In this document: piece by piece, positions 16,692-25,619 of the stretch | Layout of the letters: each line of letters starts with the position of its first letter | Position numbering within the stretch: the stretch's first letter is position 1 | Assembly: GCA_045595165.1 (NCBI GenBank) | Contig: JAZNZY010000019.1 | Span: 1-64,000 of the forward strand | Source of the DNA: SFLA01 sp045595165 | GTDB taxonomy: Bacteria; Bacillota; Clostridia; Oscillospirales; CAG-382 | Reading direction: 5' to 3' | Length of the DNA: 64,000 nt | Translations under genes and position numbers: made by a program | The notes under the pieces: generated by a model | What the model was told of the DNA's origin: nothing | The model's input: the letters and a program-made list of their open reading frames with translations, nothing else | The model's database searches: none

Positions 16692-17381
16692 ATGAAGACA
16701 CTTTACACCGGCAAAACAAAGGACGTTTTACTTGATGAGGAAAAGAATATAGTTCATCTTCTGTTCAAGGACAGTATGACAGGCGAAAACGGCGTGTTCG
16801 ACCCCGGCTCCAACACAGTCGGCGGAAGCGTAGAAGGCAAGGGCAAGATCGGTCTTGCAATCTCCAAGTTCTTCTTTGAGCTTATGGAGAAAAACGGTGT
16901 TCCCACCCACTATATCGCTGCAGACGTAGATAAGGGCCTTATGCAGGTTCGCAAGCTCACCGTTCCCAAGCTGGAGTTCGTGCTTCGTTATTACACCGCA
17001 GGCAGTATGTGCCGCCGCTTCTCTCTGGAGGAGGGTATCGTGTTCGATCCTCCTTATGCAGAGGTTACTCTTAAGGACGATATCCAGGGCGATCCCCTTA
17101 TCAGCGAGCGTCTTTGCATTATGAAGGGTCTTCTTAAGGAGGGTCAGTACGACGAAGCGCAGAACATCGTTCTCCGCGTAGGCGAAGTACTTAAGGAATA
17201 CCTTGCAACTCTCAACCTCACCCTTATCGATTTCAAGATCGAAGTAGGCTACGATGAAAACGGCAAGATGTACGTTGCAGACGAGATCACTCCCGATATC
17301 TGGCGCGTGCGCGATGAAAACGGTAATATCCCCAACCAGCTCGATTGCTCCAAGATGCTCATAGCTAAAATGGGACTGTAA
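16692..17381 (+). CDS. purC: Phosphoribosylaminoimidazole-succinocarboxamide synthase
   Basis: 229 residues, typical for a stand-alone bacterial SAICAR synthase. MKTLYTGKTKDVLL is the usual start; YTAGSMCRRF, GDPLISE and LIDFKIEVGYDENG followed by ADEITPD match PurC ATP, CAIR and aspartate-binding segments. It catalyses step eight (CAIR + Asp + ATP) of purine synthesis. The start was set at 16692; the longer frame begins at the promoter. It stands alone with its own promoter and terminator; no other pur genes are in the window. Confidence 0.93.
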   Translation: MKTLYTGKTKDVLLDEEKNIVHLLFKDSMTGENGVFDPGSNTVGGSVEGKGKIGLAISKFFFELMEKNGVPTHYIAADVDKGLMQVRKLTVPKLEFVLRYYTAGSMCRRFSLEEGIVFDPPYAEVTLKDDIQGDPLISERLCIMKGLLKEGQYDEAQNIVLRVGEVLKEYLATLNLTLIDFKIEVGYDENGKMYVADEITPDIWRVRDENGNIPNQLDCSKMLIAKMGL

Positions 17382-17397
17382 TTAAAAGCAATATTAA

Positions 17398-17428
17398 ACG
17401 GCGAGAGGAATTCCTCTCGCCGTATTTT
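17398..17428. terminator. Terminator between purC and the LysR gene
   Basis: ACGGCGAGAGGAATTCCTCTCGCCGT is split here as a perfect self-palindrome (arms ACGGCGAGAGGAA and TTCCTCTCGCCGT, 17398-17423), followed by ATTTTTG. It can act in both directions between these convergent genes. Confidence 0.85.
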
Positions 17429-17447
17429 TGTGGTGTTTTTTGGTGGC

Positions 17448-18305
17448 TTATAAATTATTCAACAAAAAGTTGTAAAAATCCTCGGCGTAAATGGATTTCG
17501 GGTTTCGTTCGTGGAGCTCGATTATCAGATCTCTTCTGCAAACGGGGGCAGAAACGGGCAAAAGCTTTAAGTTGTCGTTTTGCAGCTTTCCCCAGGAATA
17601 TTCGGGCCAGAAGGCTATTCCCGTACCCATACTTATAATATTCTGTACTGCCGTGGGGGAATCGGATTCAAAAAGTATTTTGGGGTAAAACCCTGCCTCC
17701 GAGCAGAATTTGTTGCATATGATACCGAACAGTCTGGCATTTGAAAGCATAATAAACCCTTCGTTTTTAACGGCGCTCAGCTCGATACTGTCCTTTTGTG
17801 CGTATTTTGAATTCTTGGGAACCGCAAGGTAGATGTTCTCTTTTTTTACACCGCGGCGGGAACACGGTCTTTCCTCATAGGTTTGTAAACCGTTGGTGGT
17901 TATAAGAATATCGCAATCGTGCTTTAGCTCGCTTTGCTCGAAATCAAAGATAACATCGGGATTTTTTCGTTTATACTCCATAAGGGTGTTTATTACGAAC
18001 AAGGATGCCGCCAGAATGTTAAGCTTTACCGTTTTTGTTTCCCTGATTTTCAGATTTTCTATTTCCGTGGATAAATTATCAAATTCCGGCAGTAAAACAT
18101 CCAACCGCTTTTGCAGATATTTTCCGTATTCGGTAAGTGCTACCTTTCTTCCCGTGCGCATAAACAGGGGGACTCCCAGCTCGTCTTCAAGAGAATGTAT
18201 TGCCTGAGTAAGGGAGGGTTGCGAAATGTGCAAGATCTCTGCGGAACGGGTAATATGCTCAAGACGGGCGGTGGTGTGAAAATATTTTAATTTCTGTATA
18301 TCCAT
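17448..18305 (-). CDS. LysR-family transcriptional regulator
   Basis: 285 residues. Residues 1-60 are the winged helix-turn-helix, with HTTARLEHITRSAEILHISQ and LTQAIHSLEDELGVPLF. Residues 90-285 form the two-lobed effector-binding domain. TGAGGTCTT precedes the ATG. It is divergent from the small PQ-loop protein at 18410 and may regulate it, as LysR proteins often control the divergent gene; the effector is not deducible. Confidence 0.92.
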   Translation of the reverse strand: MDIQKLKYFHTTARLEHITRSAEILHISQPSLTQAIHSLEDELGVPLFMRTGRKVALTEYGKYLQKRLDVLLPEFDNLSTEIENLKIRETKTVKLNILAASLFVINTLMEYKRKNPDVIFDFEQSELKHDCDILITTNGLQTYEERPCSRRGVKKENIYLAVPKNSKYAQKDSIELSAVKNEGFIMLSNARLFGIICNKFCSEAGFYPKILFESDSPTAVQNIISMGTGIAFWPEYSWGKLQNDNLKLLPVSAPVCRRDLIIELHERNPKSIYAEDFYNFLLNNL

Positions 18306-18354
18306 AAGACCTCATATATAGTTTAAACCTATTAATTTTATAGTAATTATATAT

Positions 18355-18383
18355 TTTACATTATCGTTTGTCAAGCGTATAAT
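18355..18383 (+). promoter_or_regulatory. Promoter of the PQ-loop protein gene
   Basis: TTTACA (18355-18360), 17-base spacer, TATAAT (18378-18383), in the AT-rich divergent region shared with the LysR gene, where LysR would bind. Confidence 0.65.
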
Positions 18384-18409
18384 GTGTATAAAGAACGGAG
18401 GAATATATT

Positions 18410-18685
18410 ATGCAGATCTTTGAAGTTATAATGTTAATATGTTTTGGATTATCGTGGCCCATATCCGTATATAAGAGTATACGCTCCAAGTCCACCAAGG
18501 GAAAAAGTATCGTATTTATCTTGGCTATTATTCTGGGATATATATCGGGCATTATCGGCAAGATCGTAAATGACCAGATGTCCTACGTTCTGGTACTTTA
18601 CTGTATAAATCTGGTAGTAGTATCAATAGACCTCGCTTTGTACTTCGTAAACTCTCGCCGCGAAAAAACGCTTGTGAACGCGTAA
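18410..18685 (+). CDS. Small PQ-loop / SemiSWEET-like membrane protein
   Basis: 91 residues with three predicted membrane helices, the size of a SemiSWEET half-transporter. GLSWPISVYKSIRSKSTKGKS (split: GLSWPISVYKS, IRSKSTKGKS) has the proline and SxSxxGxS pattern of PQ-loop proteins, although the P-Q pair is P-I. SemiSWEETs dimerise to move sugars; transport by this protein is inference. It is divergent from a LysR regulator and followed by a cluster of three palindromes. Confidence 0.6.
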   Translation: MQIFEVIMLICFGLSWPISVYKSIRSKSTKGKSIVFILAIILGYISGIIGKIVNDQMSYVLVLYCINLVVVSIDLALYFVNSRREKTLVNA

Positions 18686-18691
18686 TAGAAT

Positions 18692-18818
18692 CACCCCAAG
18701 AAACCGTGCGGTTTCTCGGGGACCCCGACAAAAAACCACCCCAAAAATCCTGCGGATTTTCAGGGACCCCGGCAAAAAGTTACCCCAAGAAGTTTTCGGC
18801 TTCTTGGGGCTGTTTTTT
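18692..18818. repeat. Three tandem copies of the dispersed palindrome, with terminator
   Basis: Unit 1 at 18692-18728 (CACCCCAAGAAACC...GGTTTCTCGGGGACCCCGA), unit 2 at 18737-18772 (diverged arms AAAATCC/GGATTTT) and unit 3 at 18782-18809 (CCCCAAGAAG...CTTCTTGGGG) followed by a T-run. The array separates the convergent PQ-loop and acetyltransferase genes. Arms differ between units but with compensating changes, so the hairpin is conserved. Confidence 0.8.
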
Positions 18819-18828
18819 ATGGTATGAT

Positions 18829-19431
18829 TTATATTTCTGTTTTTCTGTCTTTAAAATAATATTCCTTGTCCCGCTCGCCTATAGGACGCAATACTCTGCA
18901 AGGGTTTCCCACCGCGACCACGCCTGCGGGCAGGTCTTTGGTAACCACGCTTCCTGCGCCTACCACCGTGTTATCTCCGATAGTTACTCCGGGAAGTATT
19001 ATTGCCCCTGCGCCGATCCAGCAGTTTCTGCCGATGCGCACGGGCATATTGTATTGGTATCCCTTTTCCCGCAGTTCGGGCAGTATGGGATGTCCTCCCG
19101 TGGCGATTATTACGTTGGGTCCGAACATAGTGCAATCCCCCACGTAAACGTGGGTATCGTCCACCACGGTCAGATTGAAATTTGCGTACACGTTGTTGCC
19201 GAAATGAATATGCTTTCCGCCCCAGTTTGCGTGAAGCGGAGGTTCAATATAGCATCCCTCGCCCAGCTCTGCCAGCATTTCCTTTAAAAGTGCCAGCCGC
19301 TTTTCCGTTTCGTGAGGACGGGTGGCGTTGTATTCGTATTGCTTTTCCAGACAGTCAAGCTGTTCTTTCATTATGCTTTCATCCAAGGGCAGGTATAATT
19401 CCCCTGTGTGAAGACGGTCCTTTTGTTCCAT
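18829..19431 (-). CDS. Maltose/galactoside O-acetyltransferase family (left-handed beta-helix)
   Basis: 200 residues from the ATG at 19431 with GGGAGGGA upstream; the frame to 19488 overlaps the promoter. The N-terminal motif YLPLDESIMKEQ and hexapeptide repeats (NCWIGAGAIILPGVTIGDNT, VVGAGSVVTKDLPAGVVAVG) define the LacA/Maa family. VYANFNLTVVDD and GHPI contain the catalytic and acceptor-site residues. It acetylates a sugar or glycoside with acetyl-CoA. Confidence 0.93.
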   Translation of the reverse strand: MEQKDRLHTGELYLPLDESIMKEQLDCLEKQYEYNATRPHETEKRLALLKEMLAELGEGCYIEPPLHANWGGKHIHFGNNVYANFNLTVVDDTHVYVGDCTMFGPNVIIATGGHPILPELREKGYQYNMPVRIGRNCWIGAGAIILPGVTIGDNTVVGAGSVVTKDLPAGVVAVGNPCRVLRPIGERDKEYYFKDRKTEI

Positions 19432-19459
19432 TATTCGTCCCTCCCGTGAATTATGCCTT

Positions 19460-19528
19460 ATTATACACCGTTTGCCCCCGTAAATCAACGGTTTATCGCT
19501 TGACTTTACAAATATAAAGTTGTAGAAT
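19460..19528. promoter_or_regulatory. Divergent promoters of the acetyltransferase and lipoprotein genes
   Basis: Minus strand: TTGATT (19483-19488), 17-base spacer, TATAAT (19460-19465). Plus strand: TTGACT (19500-19505), 17-base spacer, TAGAAT (19523-19528). The two -35 boxes are 11 bases apart. Confidence 0.65.
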
Positions 19529-19562
19529 GTAAACGTAAACTACAAAAAGAGAGTTGATCGCT

Positions 19563-20897
19563 TTGAAAAAAATAACAGTTGCGTTAATTTGCGTTGCAAT
19601 TTTGGTTCAGCTTTGCGCCTGCGCGGTTTCGGAGGGCGGCAATAATTCTTCTCCCGTTGTGTCCGATTTCAGCGATTTCGTGGATATGATGGAGCAAAGC
19701 GGGTTTGAGCCGCAGGTTTCCTTTATAGAGGTAAGCGGAGATGAGGATTCCTCTTCTGAAGACGAGAGCAAGCCCGAGGAGAGCAAGCCCGAGGAGAGCA
19801 AGCCCGAGGAGAGCAAACTCGAAGAAAGCAAACCCGAAGAAAGTAAACCCGAAGAAAGCGTTCCCGAGGAAAGCAAGCCGGAAGAGAGCACTCCCGAGGT
19901 AAGCGTACCCGAAGAGAGCACTCCCGAGGTAAGCGTACCCGAAGAAAGCGTACCCGAAGTGAGCGTACCTGAAGTAAGTACCCCCGAGGTAAGCGTTCCT
20001 GAGGTAAGCATTCCCGAGGTAAGTAACCCCGAAGAAAAGCCCGAATACGGCTACACCACGGGGCAAAAGCATACTGCCCTTAAATATACCGACAGATACC
20101 TGTATTCCATTCTTAACGATCAGCAAAAGGAATGGTACCGCAAAATAGATGCGGCGGTAAGAAATCTTGAGGACAAGGTTTGTCTGGATGCGGATCTTCT
20201 TGCAGATGACAATTATTATATTTTTTATCTTTATGCGGCAGACAACCCCGAATTGTTCTATCTGGGCGTAGAGCTGGGCTTGGAATACGGCACGGGCAAG
20301 GACAGCCTGCTTCTGTCTTATTCCGACGGTGTTAACCACAGCGGATCTGATCGGGGCGGTATGACAGAAGAGTTAAAGCAAAGCATTCTTGCAAAGAAAG
20401 CCCGTTTTGATGCGGAGGTACAGCGTATAATAAGCACCATCCCCGCTGATGCACCCGACGTTGTTAAGGAAAAGCTTATATACGATCGCATCCTTATGGA
20501 TTCAAGCTATAAGCAGGGCGCAGTGTGGGACGGTCCCGCTCCCGACTGTTGGACTGCCTACGGTGTTATTATAAATCATACCGGCGTATGTGAATCTTAT
20601 GCGGAAGCGTTCCATACCCTTTGCCTTATGGTGGGCATTAAATGCGTAGAGGTAGTGGGCACCGCAGACGGCGAAAACCATAAATGGAGCGCAGTCTGCC
20701 TTGAGGGCGAATGGTATATGTGCGATATCACCTTTGATGATCCTATCAACGGCAGGCCCGGTGAAACCCGCCACGAGTTTTTTAACCTCACCACCAAGCA
20801 GATGCAGGAAAAGGACCACAGCATAATGAATATGTATTGGACTACACCTTCCTGCAACGGCACCAAATACGGCTACAAAAACCACTTCGGCAAATAA
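19563..20897 (+). CDS. Transglutaminase-like lipoprotein with a long Ser/Glu/Pro repeat linker
   Basis: 444 residues from the TTG at 19563 (an in-frame TTG at 19554 is the alternative). MKKITVALICVAIL then a lipobox ending at Cys20 (LCAC) marks a lipoprotein. Residues ~65-160 are about two dozen repeats of a four-to-five residue unit (ESKPE, later VSVPE or VSTPE), a stalk across the wall. The C-terminal domain is transglutaminase/CYK3-like with the triad Cys (TGVCESYAEAF), His (GENHKWSAV) and Asp (CDITFDD). Such domains act as proteases or cross-linkers; the substrate is unknown. A related protein is encoded at 35144-36370. Confidence 0.85.
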   Translation: MKKITVALICVAILVQLCACAVSEGGNNSSPVVSDFSDFVDMMEQSGFEPQVSFIEVSGDEDSSSEDESKPEESKPEESKPEESKLEESKPEESKPEESVPEESKPEESTPEVSVPEESTPEVSVPEESVPEVSVPEVSTPEVSVPEVSIPEVSNPEEKPEYGYTTGQKHTALKYTDRYLYSILNDQQKEWYRKIDAAVRNLEDKVCLDADLLADDNYYIFYLYAADNPELFYLGVELGLEYGTGKDSLLLSYSDGVNHSGSDRGGMTEELKQSILAKKARFDAEVQRIISTIPADAPDVVKEKLIYDRILMDSSYKQGAVWDGPAPDCWTAYGVIINHTGVCESYAEAFHTLCLMVGIKCVEVVGTADGENHKWSAVCLEGEWYMCDITFDDPINGRPGETRHEFFNLTTKQMQEKDHSIMNMYWTTPSCNGTKYGYKNHFGK

Positions 20898-20941
20898 CCA
20901 TATATTTTTTGTGAAAGGCTTTGATTATATCAAAGCTTTTC

Positions 20942-20970
20942 TTGACATTACCGTACATATATGTTAATAT
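20942..20970 (+). promoter_or_regulatory. Promoter of the 98-residue protein and vanW genes
   Basis: TTGACA (20942-20947), 17-base spacer, TAATAT (20965-20970); GAAAGGA precedes the ATG at 21005. Confidence 0.65.
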
Positions 20971-21004
20971 GAAGACAGTGATACATCAGAAAGGAAAACG
21001 CTTT

Positions 21005-21301
21005 ATGAGAAATGACGATTGGATAAACCACGCAGACGACGTTCCCGAAGAGCTTTTGAAACAGGCAGCGGAAAAAGAGTTTGAAAATCAATATCATAAT
21101 CCGGATTGGAATTATCAGGCTCAAACATGGCACAAGGTCTATAAAAGACCAAGTGTTGCTTACCTTGGCGTTATTGTGCTGGGCGGAATTGCGCTTACCG
21201 TCTTTTTCTGGCCATATATAAAAGAATGGGCGACAGAGCTGTTTGAAAAGATTTCCACAATGTTTTCTTCCGAAGCCAGCGTTTTTGATTTGTTTTATTA
21301 A
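21005..21301 (+). CDS. Small single-span membrane protein, unrecognised
   Basis: 98 residues from the ATG at 21005; the frame opening at 20921 starts upstream of the promoter. The N-terminal half is acidic and soluble (DDVPEELLKQAAEKEFENQ), followed by one membrane helix (VAYLGVIVLGGIALTVFFW) and a short amphipathic tail. No family is recognised. It is 17 bases from vanW and shares its promoter. Confidence 0.6.
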   Translation: MRNDDWINHADDVPEELLKQAAEKEFENQYHNPDWNYQAQTWHKVYKRPSVAYLGVIVLGGIALTVFFWPYIKEWATELFEKISTMFSSEASVFDLFY

Positions 21302-21318
21302 ATATCGGGCGGTGTAAT

Positions 21319-22155
21319 ATGAAGAAAAGATCTGCAGGCGGAATACAAAAGCCCATAAAGCGCAGTGCCTTGCGGGCAAAGCTGGGTATGTGGTACTACG
21401 GCGGTATGCGCCGTTTGTACTGGGTGACCCACCGCAGAACATTTGCCCGTGAGAGAAAGGAATATTTCGGCGAAATACAGTTTTCCCATAAAACGCCCTT
21501 GCTCCGCAAGCTGCGGGACGTGGATATGCAGTACCAATACAACAAAATAGTAAACCTTAAGATCGCCGTAAAACAGCTTGACGGAATCGTTTTGCGCCCC
21601 GGTGAGGTGTTCAGTTATTGGTATCTTATCGGCAACACCACCCGCAAAAAGGGATATATAGAGGGAATGGTGCTCAAAAACGGCACCTTCGGCTATGGAG
21701 TCGGCGGAGGTCTTTGTCAGATGTCCAACCTTATTTATTGGATGACTATACATACACCTCTCACGGTTATCGAGCGGCACCGCCACGGGTATGATGTTTT
21801 TCCCGATTCCAAGCGGACACAGCCCTTCGGAAGCGGTGCTACCTGCTATTATCCCCACGGCGACCTTATGATCCGCAACGATACCGACCGTCCTTTCCAG
21901 CTTTGCGTCCGCGTGGGCAAGGAGTATCTGGAGGGAGAATGGCGCGCTGTCGGCGAGCCCGAGTTTTCTTACGAGGTGGTGGAAAAGGACCACGAGGTAA
22001 GAAGCGAGTATTGGGGCGGTTATTCCCGCCATAACAAGCTGTTCAGGCGCGTGTACGATAAAGACGGCGCTTTCCTGCGGGAAGAATTTATCGTACAAAA
22101 CGATGCAATTATGATGTACCCGCCCTTTTTGAGCGATACTTATACCAAGACCTAA
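21319..22155 (+). CDS. vanW: VanW family protein
   Basis: 278 residues. The central region matches VanW: LRPGEVFSYWYLIGNTTRKK, YGVGGGLCQMSNLIYW and the RHRHGYDVFPD/GATCYYPHGDL segments. VanW was named from the vanB glycopeptide-resistance cluster, but most copies, like this one, stand outside resistance clusters and have no established function; no vanH, vanX or ligase genes are adjacent. The N-terminus is basic without a clear signal peptide. Confidence 0.88.
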   Translation: MKKRSAGGIQKPIKRSALRAKLGMWYYGGMRRLYWVTHRRTFARERKEYFGEIQFSHKTPLLRKLRDVDMQYQYNKIVNLKIAVKQLDGIVLRPGEVFSYWYLIGNTTRKKGYIEGMVLKNGTFGYGVGGGLCQMSNLIYWMTIHTPLTVIERHRHGYDVFPDSKRTQPFGSGATCYYPHGDLMIRNDTDRPFQLCVRVGKEYLEGEWRAVGEPEFSYEVVEKDHEVRSEYWGGYSRHNKLFRRVYDKDGAFLREEFIVQNDAIMMYPPFLSDTYTKT

Positions 22156-22194
22156 TAATCACGAAAAACCGACACCCGCGTCGTTTTTTTGTTG

Positions 22195-22233
22195 TCGGGG
22201 TCCCCAAGAAGTCGCAGACTTCTTGGGGTGATT
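22195..22233. repeat. Dispersed palindromic repeat, copy D
   Basis: TCGGGGTCCCCAAGAAG, a short loop, then CTTCTTGGGGTGATT, downstream of vanW. A preceding short hairpin CGAC/GTCG with seven T residues (about 22170-22189) may be the actual terminator. Confidence 0.8.
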
Positions 22234-22244
22234 TCGCATAGCTA

Positions 22245-22274
22245 TTGATTATTTACTCACATCTGTGGTATAAT
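22245..22274 (+). promoter_or_regulatory. metF-metH promoter
   Basis: TTGATT (22245-22250), 18-base spacer, TATAAT (22269-22274). The leader is about 25 bases, too short for a SAM or B12 riboswitch. Confidence 0.65.
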
Positions 22275-22306
22275 AATTTATTATTCACGGCAAGGAAGTG
22301 CTTTTT

Positions 22307-23185
22307 ATGAAAATATCCGATGCGTTAAAGAAAGATACTCTTTCCATATCCTTTGAGGTGTTCCCGCCCAAGACGGAAAGCTCCTTTGATACGGTAAAGA
22401 CCGCCACGGAGGAGATCGCAAAGCTGCGCCCTCTGTTTATGAGCGTAACCTACGGCGCAGGCGGAGGAACAAGCAGATATACTCTGGATATTGCAAAAAA
22501 CATAAAATCTCTTTACGGTGTGCCTACCTTGGCGCATCTTACCTGCGTTTCCTCCACCAAGGAAACGGTAAAAGAAAAAATAGCCCAAATTAAAGAAGCG
22601 GGCATACAGAACGTAATGGCGCTCCGCGGTGATATTCCCTCCCATCTGGAAAACGCGGACAGATGCTTGTGGGCGTACAAGCACGCCACCCAGCTTATAT
22701 ACGATCTTAAATGCGTGGACGAGGATTTTTGTATCGGCGCCGCTTGCTATCCCGAAATACATCCCGAAAGCGAAAATCAAAAGGAAGATATAAAATACTT
22801 AAAGGAAAAGGTAAAAGCAGGTGCGGATTTCCTCACCACCCAGATGTTTTTCGATAACAACCTGCTTTATAACTTTTTATACAAGATACGGGAAGCAGGC
22901 ATCACCGTGCCCGTTATTCCCGGTGTAATGCCCATTACCAACGCTAATCAGGTAGAGAGGGCAGTAAAGCTTTCGGGCTCATTTATGCCTCAGCGGTTCA
23001 AAAGTCTTGTAGATAAGTTCGGGTATGACCCTGCTGCAATGAAGCAGGCGGGAATTGCCTATGCCACAGATCAGATAATAGATCTTTACGCAAACGGAAT
23101 AACCAACGTACACGTTTATTCTATGAACAAGCCCGACGTGGCGGAGAAAATACAAAGCAATTTATCGGATATTTTAGGTAAGTAA
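22307..23185 (+). CDS. metF: 5,10-methylenetetrahydrofolate reductase
   Basis: 292 residues from the ATG at 22307 with AAGGAAG upstream. It is a complete MetF TIM barrel: ISFEVFPPKTESSFD, FMSVTYGAGGGTS, NVMALRGDIP and PVIPGVMPITNANQV are the FAD/folate-site segments. It reduces methylene-THF to methyl-THF, the methyl donor used by MetH encoded immediately downstream (one-base gap), so the two genes form a methionine-regeneration operon. There is no adjacent MetV-type zinc protein. Confidence 0.95.
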   Translation: MKISDALKKDTLSISFEVFPPKTESSFDTVKTATEEIAKLRPLFMSVTYGAGGGTSRYTLDIAKNIKSLYGVPTLAHLTCVSSTKETVKEKIAQIKEAGIQNVMALRGDIPSHLENADRCLWAYKHATQLIYDLKCVDEDFCIGAACYPEIHPESENQKEDIKYLKEKVKAGADFLTTQMFFDNNLLYNFLYKIREAGITVPVIPGVMPITNANQVERAVKLSGSFMPQRFKSLVDKFGYDPAAMKQAGIAYATDQIIDLYANGITNVHVYSMNKPDVAEKIQSNLSDILGK

Positions 23186-23186
23186 T

Positions 23187-25619
23187 ATGAGCTTCAGAGA
23201 GTTTTTGAAAAACAATTTGGTTTACCTTGACGGCGGTATGGGCACCATGCTCCAAAGAAAGGGAGTTTTGGGCACGGGACATCCCGAATTGCTCAATATC
23301 ACCCACCCCGAAACGGTAACCGAAATACACAAGGCATATTTTGATGCGGGCAGTAACGTGGTCTGCACCAACACCTTCGGCGCAAATATACTTAAATTTG
23401 ATCTTTCTACTCTTGAAAATATAATTAAACACGCTTTTCAAAACGCAAACAACGCCCGTAATACCACGGTAAACGGGGGAGAGAAGTTTGTGGCTCTTGA
23501 TATCGGTCCTACGGGAAAGCTTCTTGAGCCTATGGGGGACTTATCCTTTGAAAAAGCGGTAGAGGTCTTTGCCCAAACCGTGCGTCTGGGCGTGAAATAC
23601 GGGGCAGATCTTATCGTTATCGAAACGATGACGGATAGCTACGAAACAAAAGCCGCCATTCTTGCCGCCAAGGAAAACAGCACTCTTCCCGTTATAGTTA
23701 CCAACGCATACGATAAAAACGGAAAGCTTCTTACGGGGGCAACTCCTGCCGCAATGGTTTCATTATTGGAGGGAATGGGGGCAGACGCTATCGGCGCAAA
23801 CTGTTCTTTAGGTCCCAAACAGCTGGCTTCCGTAGCGGAGGAATATATAAAATACGCTTCCGTCCCCGTGGTGTTAAAGCCCAATGCGGGGCTTCCCGAG
23901 GTGGAAAACGGAAAAACCGTATACGATGTGGATGCAGAGGAATTTGCCTCTGACCTTGCAGAACTTATCAAAAAAGGCGTTCGCGTTGCAGGCGGCTGCT
24001 GCGGAACCACACCCGAATATATAAAGGCTTTAACCGAAAAGACCTCGTCCTTTACTCCCGTACCTTTAATGGAAAAGAATTACACCGCGGTTTCTTCATA
24101 TTCACACGCTGTGTTTTTCGGAGCATCGCCGTTGCTTATCGGTGAGCGTATAAATCCCACAGGCAAAAAGCGGTTTAAGCAGGCGCTTGCGGAAAACGAT
24201 ATGGAATATATCCTTTCCGAAGGCGTTTCCCAGGCAGAAAGGGGAGTACAACTGCTTGACGTTAACGTGGGACTTCCCGAAATTGACGAAAAGCAGGTGC
24301 TTTGCAATGCGGTTCGCGCTTTGCAGGGCGTAACCGACCTTCCCTTGCAGATAGATACCGCTTCTTCTTCCGCAATGGAAAACGCTTTGCGCATCTACAA
24401 CGGCAAAGCTCTTGTTAATTCGGTAAACGGCAAGGCGGAAAGTATGGATGCCATCTTCCCCCTTGTGAAAAAATACGGCGGCACGGTTATCGCTCTTACT
24501 CTGGATGAAAACGGTATTCCGGAAACGGCATCGGGCAGGGTGGAGATCGCCAAAAAGATACTTAAAAAAGCTGCCGAATACGGAATAAATAAAAAGGATA
24601 TAGTTTTCGATCCCCTTGCCCTTACCGTAAGCGCAGACGGAAACGCCGCGGCGGTTACGCTGGAATCGGTAAGACGTATAAACACCGAGCTGGGCTGCCA
24701 CACCTCTTTAGGTGTATCCAACGTATCCTTCGGACTTCCCGCAAGGGACGGAATAAACAGCGTTTTCTTTGCTCTTGCTTTGGAAAACGGACTTTCCGCC
24801 GCCATTATGAACCCTTATTCTGAGGATATGATGCGCACCTATTACGCATACAAAGCCTTAAAGGGTATGGACGAAAACTGCGCCGAATACATTTCCCGTT
24901 CGGGTGAATTTGTTTCCTCCTTCCAACCCGCCCAAAATAATACGGTTCTTTCGGGAACGAGTCCCCTTATGGATGCGGTAATAAAAGGATTAAAGGAAAA
25001 GGCTGTGGAAGCAACCAAGGAGCTTCTTTCCGAAAAAGCGCCCCTTGATATAGTAAACGAGGATATTATTCCCGCTCTCAACAAGGTAGGGGAAGGGTTT
25101 GAAAAGAATATTATCTTTTTACCCCAGCTTCTCACCTCCGCAGAAGCGGCAAAGTGCGCTTTCGAGCAGATAAAAGCCGTGTCCGCAAAGTGCGCTTTCG
25201 AGCAGATAAAAGCCGTGTCCGCAAAGGGCGGGGAAGCAGTAAAGGGAAAATTTGTTCTCGCCACCGTCCACGGCGATATACACGATATCGGCAAGAATAT
25301 AGTGAAATTACTGTTGCAAAACTACGGCTTTGACGTTATCGACTTGGGCAAGGACGTTCCTCCCGAGGTTATCGTAAAAACCGCCGTTGAAACGGGCGCG
25401 CCTCTGGTAGGACTTTCCGCCCTTATGACCACCACCGTTCCCGCTATGGAGGAAACCATAAAACAGCTTCGTAAATATGCTCCTCTTTGCAAAATAGTTG
25501 TAGGCGGCGCGGTGCTTACCGAGGAATACGCCAAATCTATCGGTGCTGATAAATATGCACGGGACGCAATGGAAACCGTGCGGTATGCAGAAAGCGTCGT
25601 AAACGGAAAGACAGTATGA
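23187..25619 (+). CDS. metH: Cobalamin-dependent methionine synthase without activation domain
   Basis: 810 residues: homocysteine/zinc domain (1-~290, YLDGGMGTMLQ, cysteines in GANCSLGP and AGGCCGTTP), methyl-THF domain (~310-570, LLIGERINPTGKKRFK, LLDVNVG), helical B12 cap (~590-680) and B12-binding Rossmann domain with the cobalt-ligand motif DIHDIG (His699) ending at the C-terminus. The ~330-residue AdoMet reactivation domain of E. coli MetH is missing, so reactivation must come from another protein or be unnecessary in a strict anaerobe. A 36-base perfect tandem duplication (residues 655-678) lies just before the B12-binding domain. The stop overlaps the next gene by four bases. Confidence 0.94.
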   Translation: MSFREFLKNNLVYLDGGMGTMLQRKGVLGTGHPELLNITHPETVTEIHKAYFDAGSNVVCTNTFGANILKFDLSTLENIIKHAFQNANNARNTTVNGGEKFVALDIGPTGKLLEPMGDLSFEKAVEVFAQTVRLGVKYGADLIVIETMTDSYETKAAILAAKENSTLPVIVTNAYDKNGKLLTGATPAAMVSLLEGMGADAIGANCSLGPKQLASVAEEYIKYASVPVVLKPNAGLPEVENGKTVYDVDAEEFASDLAELIKKGVRVAGGCCGTTPEYIKALTEKTSSFTPVPLMEKNYTAVSSYSHAVFFGASPLLIGERINPTGKKRFKQALAENDMEYILSEGVSQAERGVQLLDVNVGLPEIDEKQVLCNAVRALQGVTDLPLQIDTASSSAMENALRIYNGKALVNSVNGKAESMDAIFPLVKKYGGTVIALTLDENGIPETASGRVEIAKKILKKAAEYGINKKDIVFDPLALTVSADGNAAAVTLESVRRINTELGCHTSLGVSNVSFGLPARDGINSVFFALALENGLSAAIMNPYSEDMMRTYYAYKALKGMDENCAEYISRSGEFVSSFQPAQNNTVLSGTSPLMDAVIKGLKEKAVEATKELLSEKAPLDIVNEDIIPALNKVGEGFEKNIIFLPQLLTSAEAAKCAFEQIKAVSAKCAFEQIKAVSAKGGEAVKGKFVLATVHGDIHDIGKNIVKLLLQNYGFDVIDLGKDVPPEVIVKTAVETGAPLVGLSALMTTTVPAMEETIKQLRKYAPLCKIVVGGAVLTEEYAKSIGADKYARDAMETVRYAESVVNGKTV
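25149..25220 (+). repeat. 36-base tandem duplication inside metH
   Basis: Two identical in-frame units encode AKCAFEQIKAVS twice (25149-25184, 25185-25220), and the sequence after them resumes with GCAAAG. Absence of any mismatch suggests a recent event. It lengthens the cap-to-B12-domain linker by 12 residues. Confidence 0.9.

Noticed and set aside
19760..20040. Repeats in the 19563 lipoprotein as a CRISPR or intergenic repeat array
   Set aside because: The repeats are in frame, of codon-sized period, and encode a Ser/Glu/Pro stalk; there are no spacers.
21319..22155. VanW as evidence of glycopeptide resistance
   Set aside because: No vanH, vanX, vanY or ligase genes nearby; stand-alone VanW proteins are common in Clostridia.
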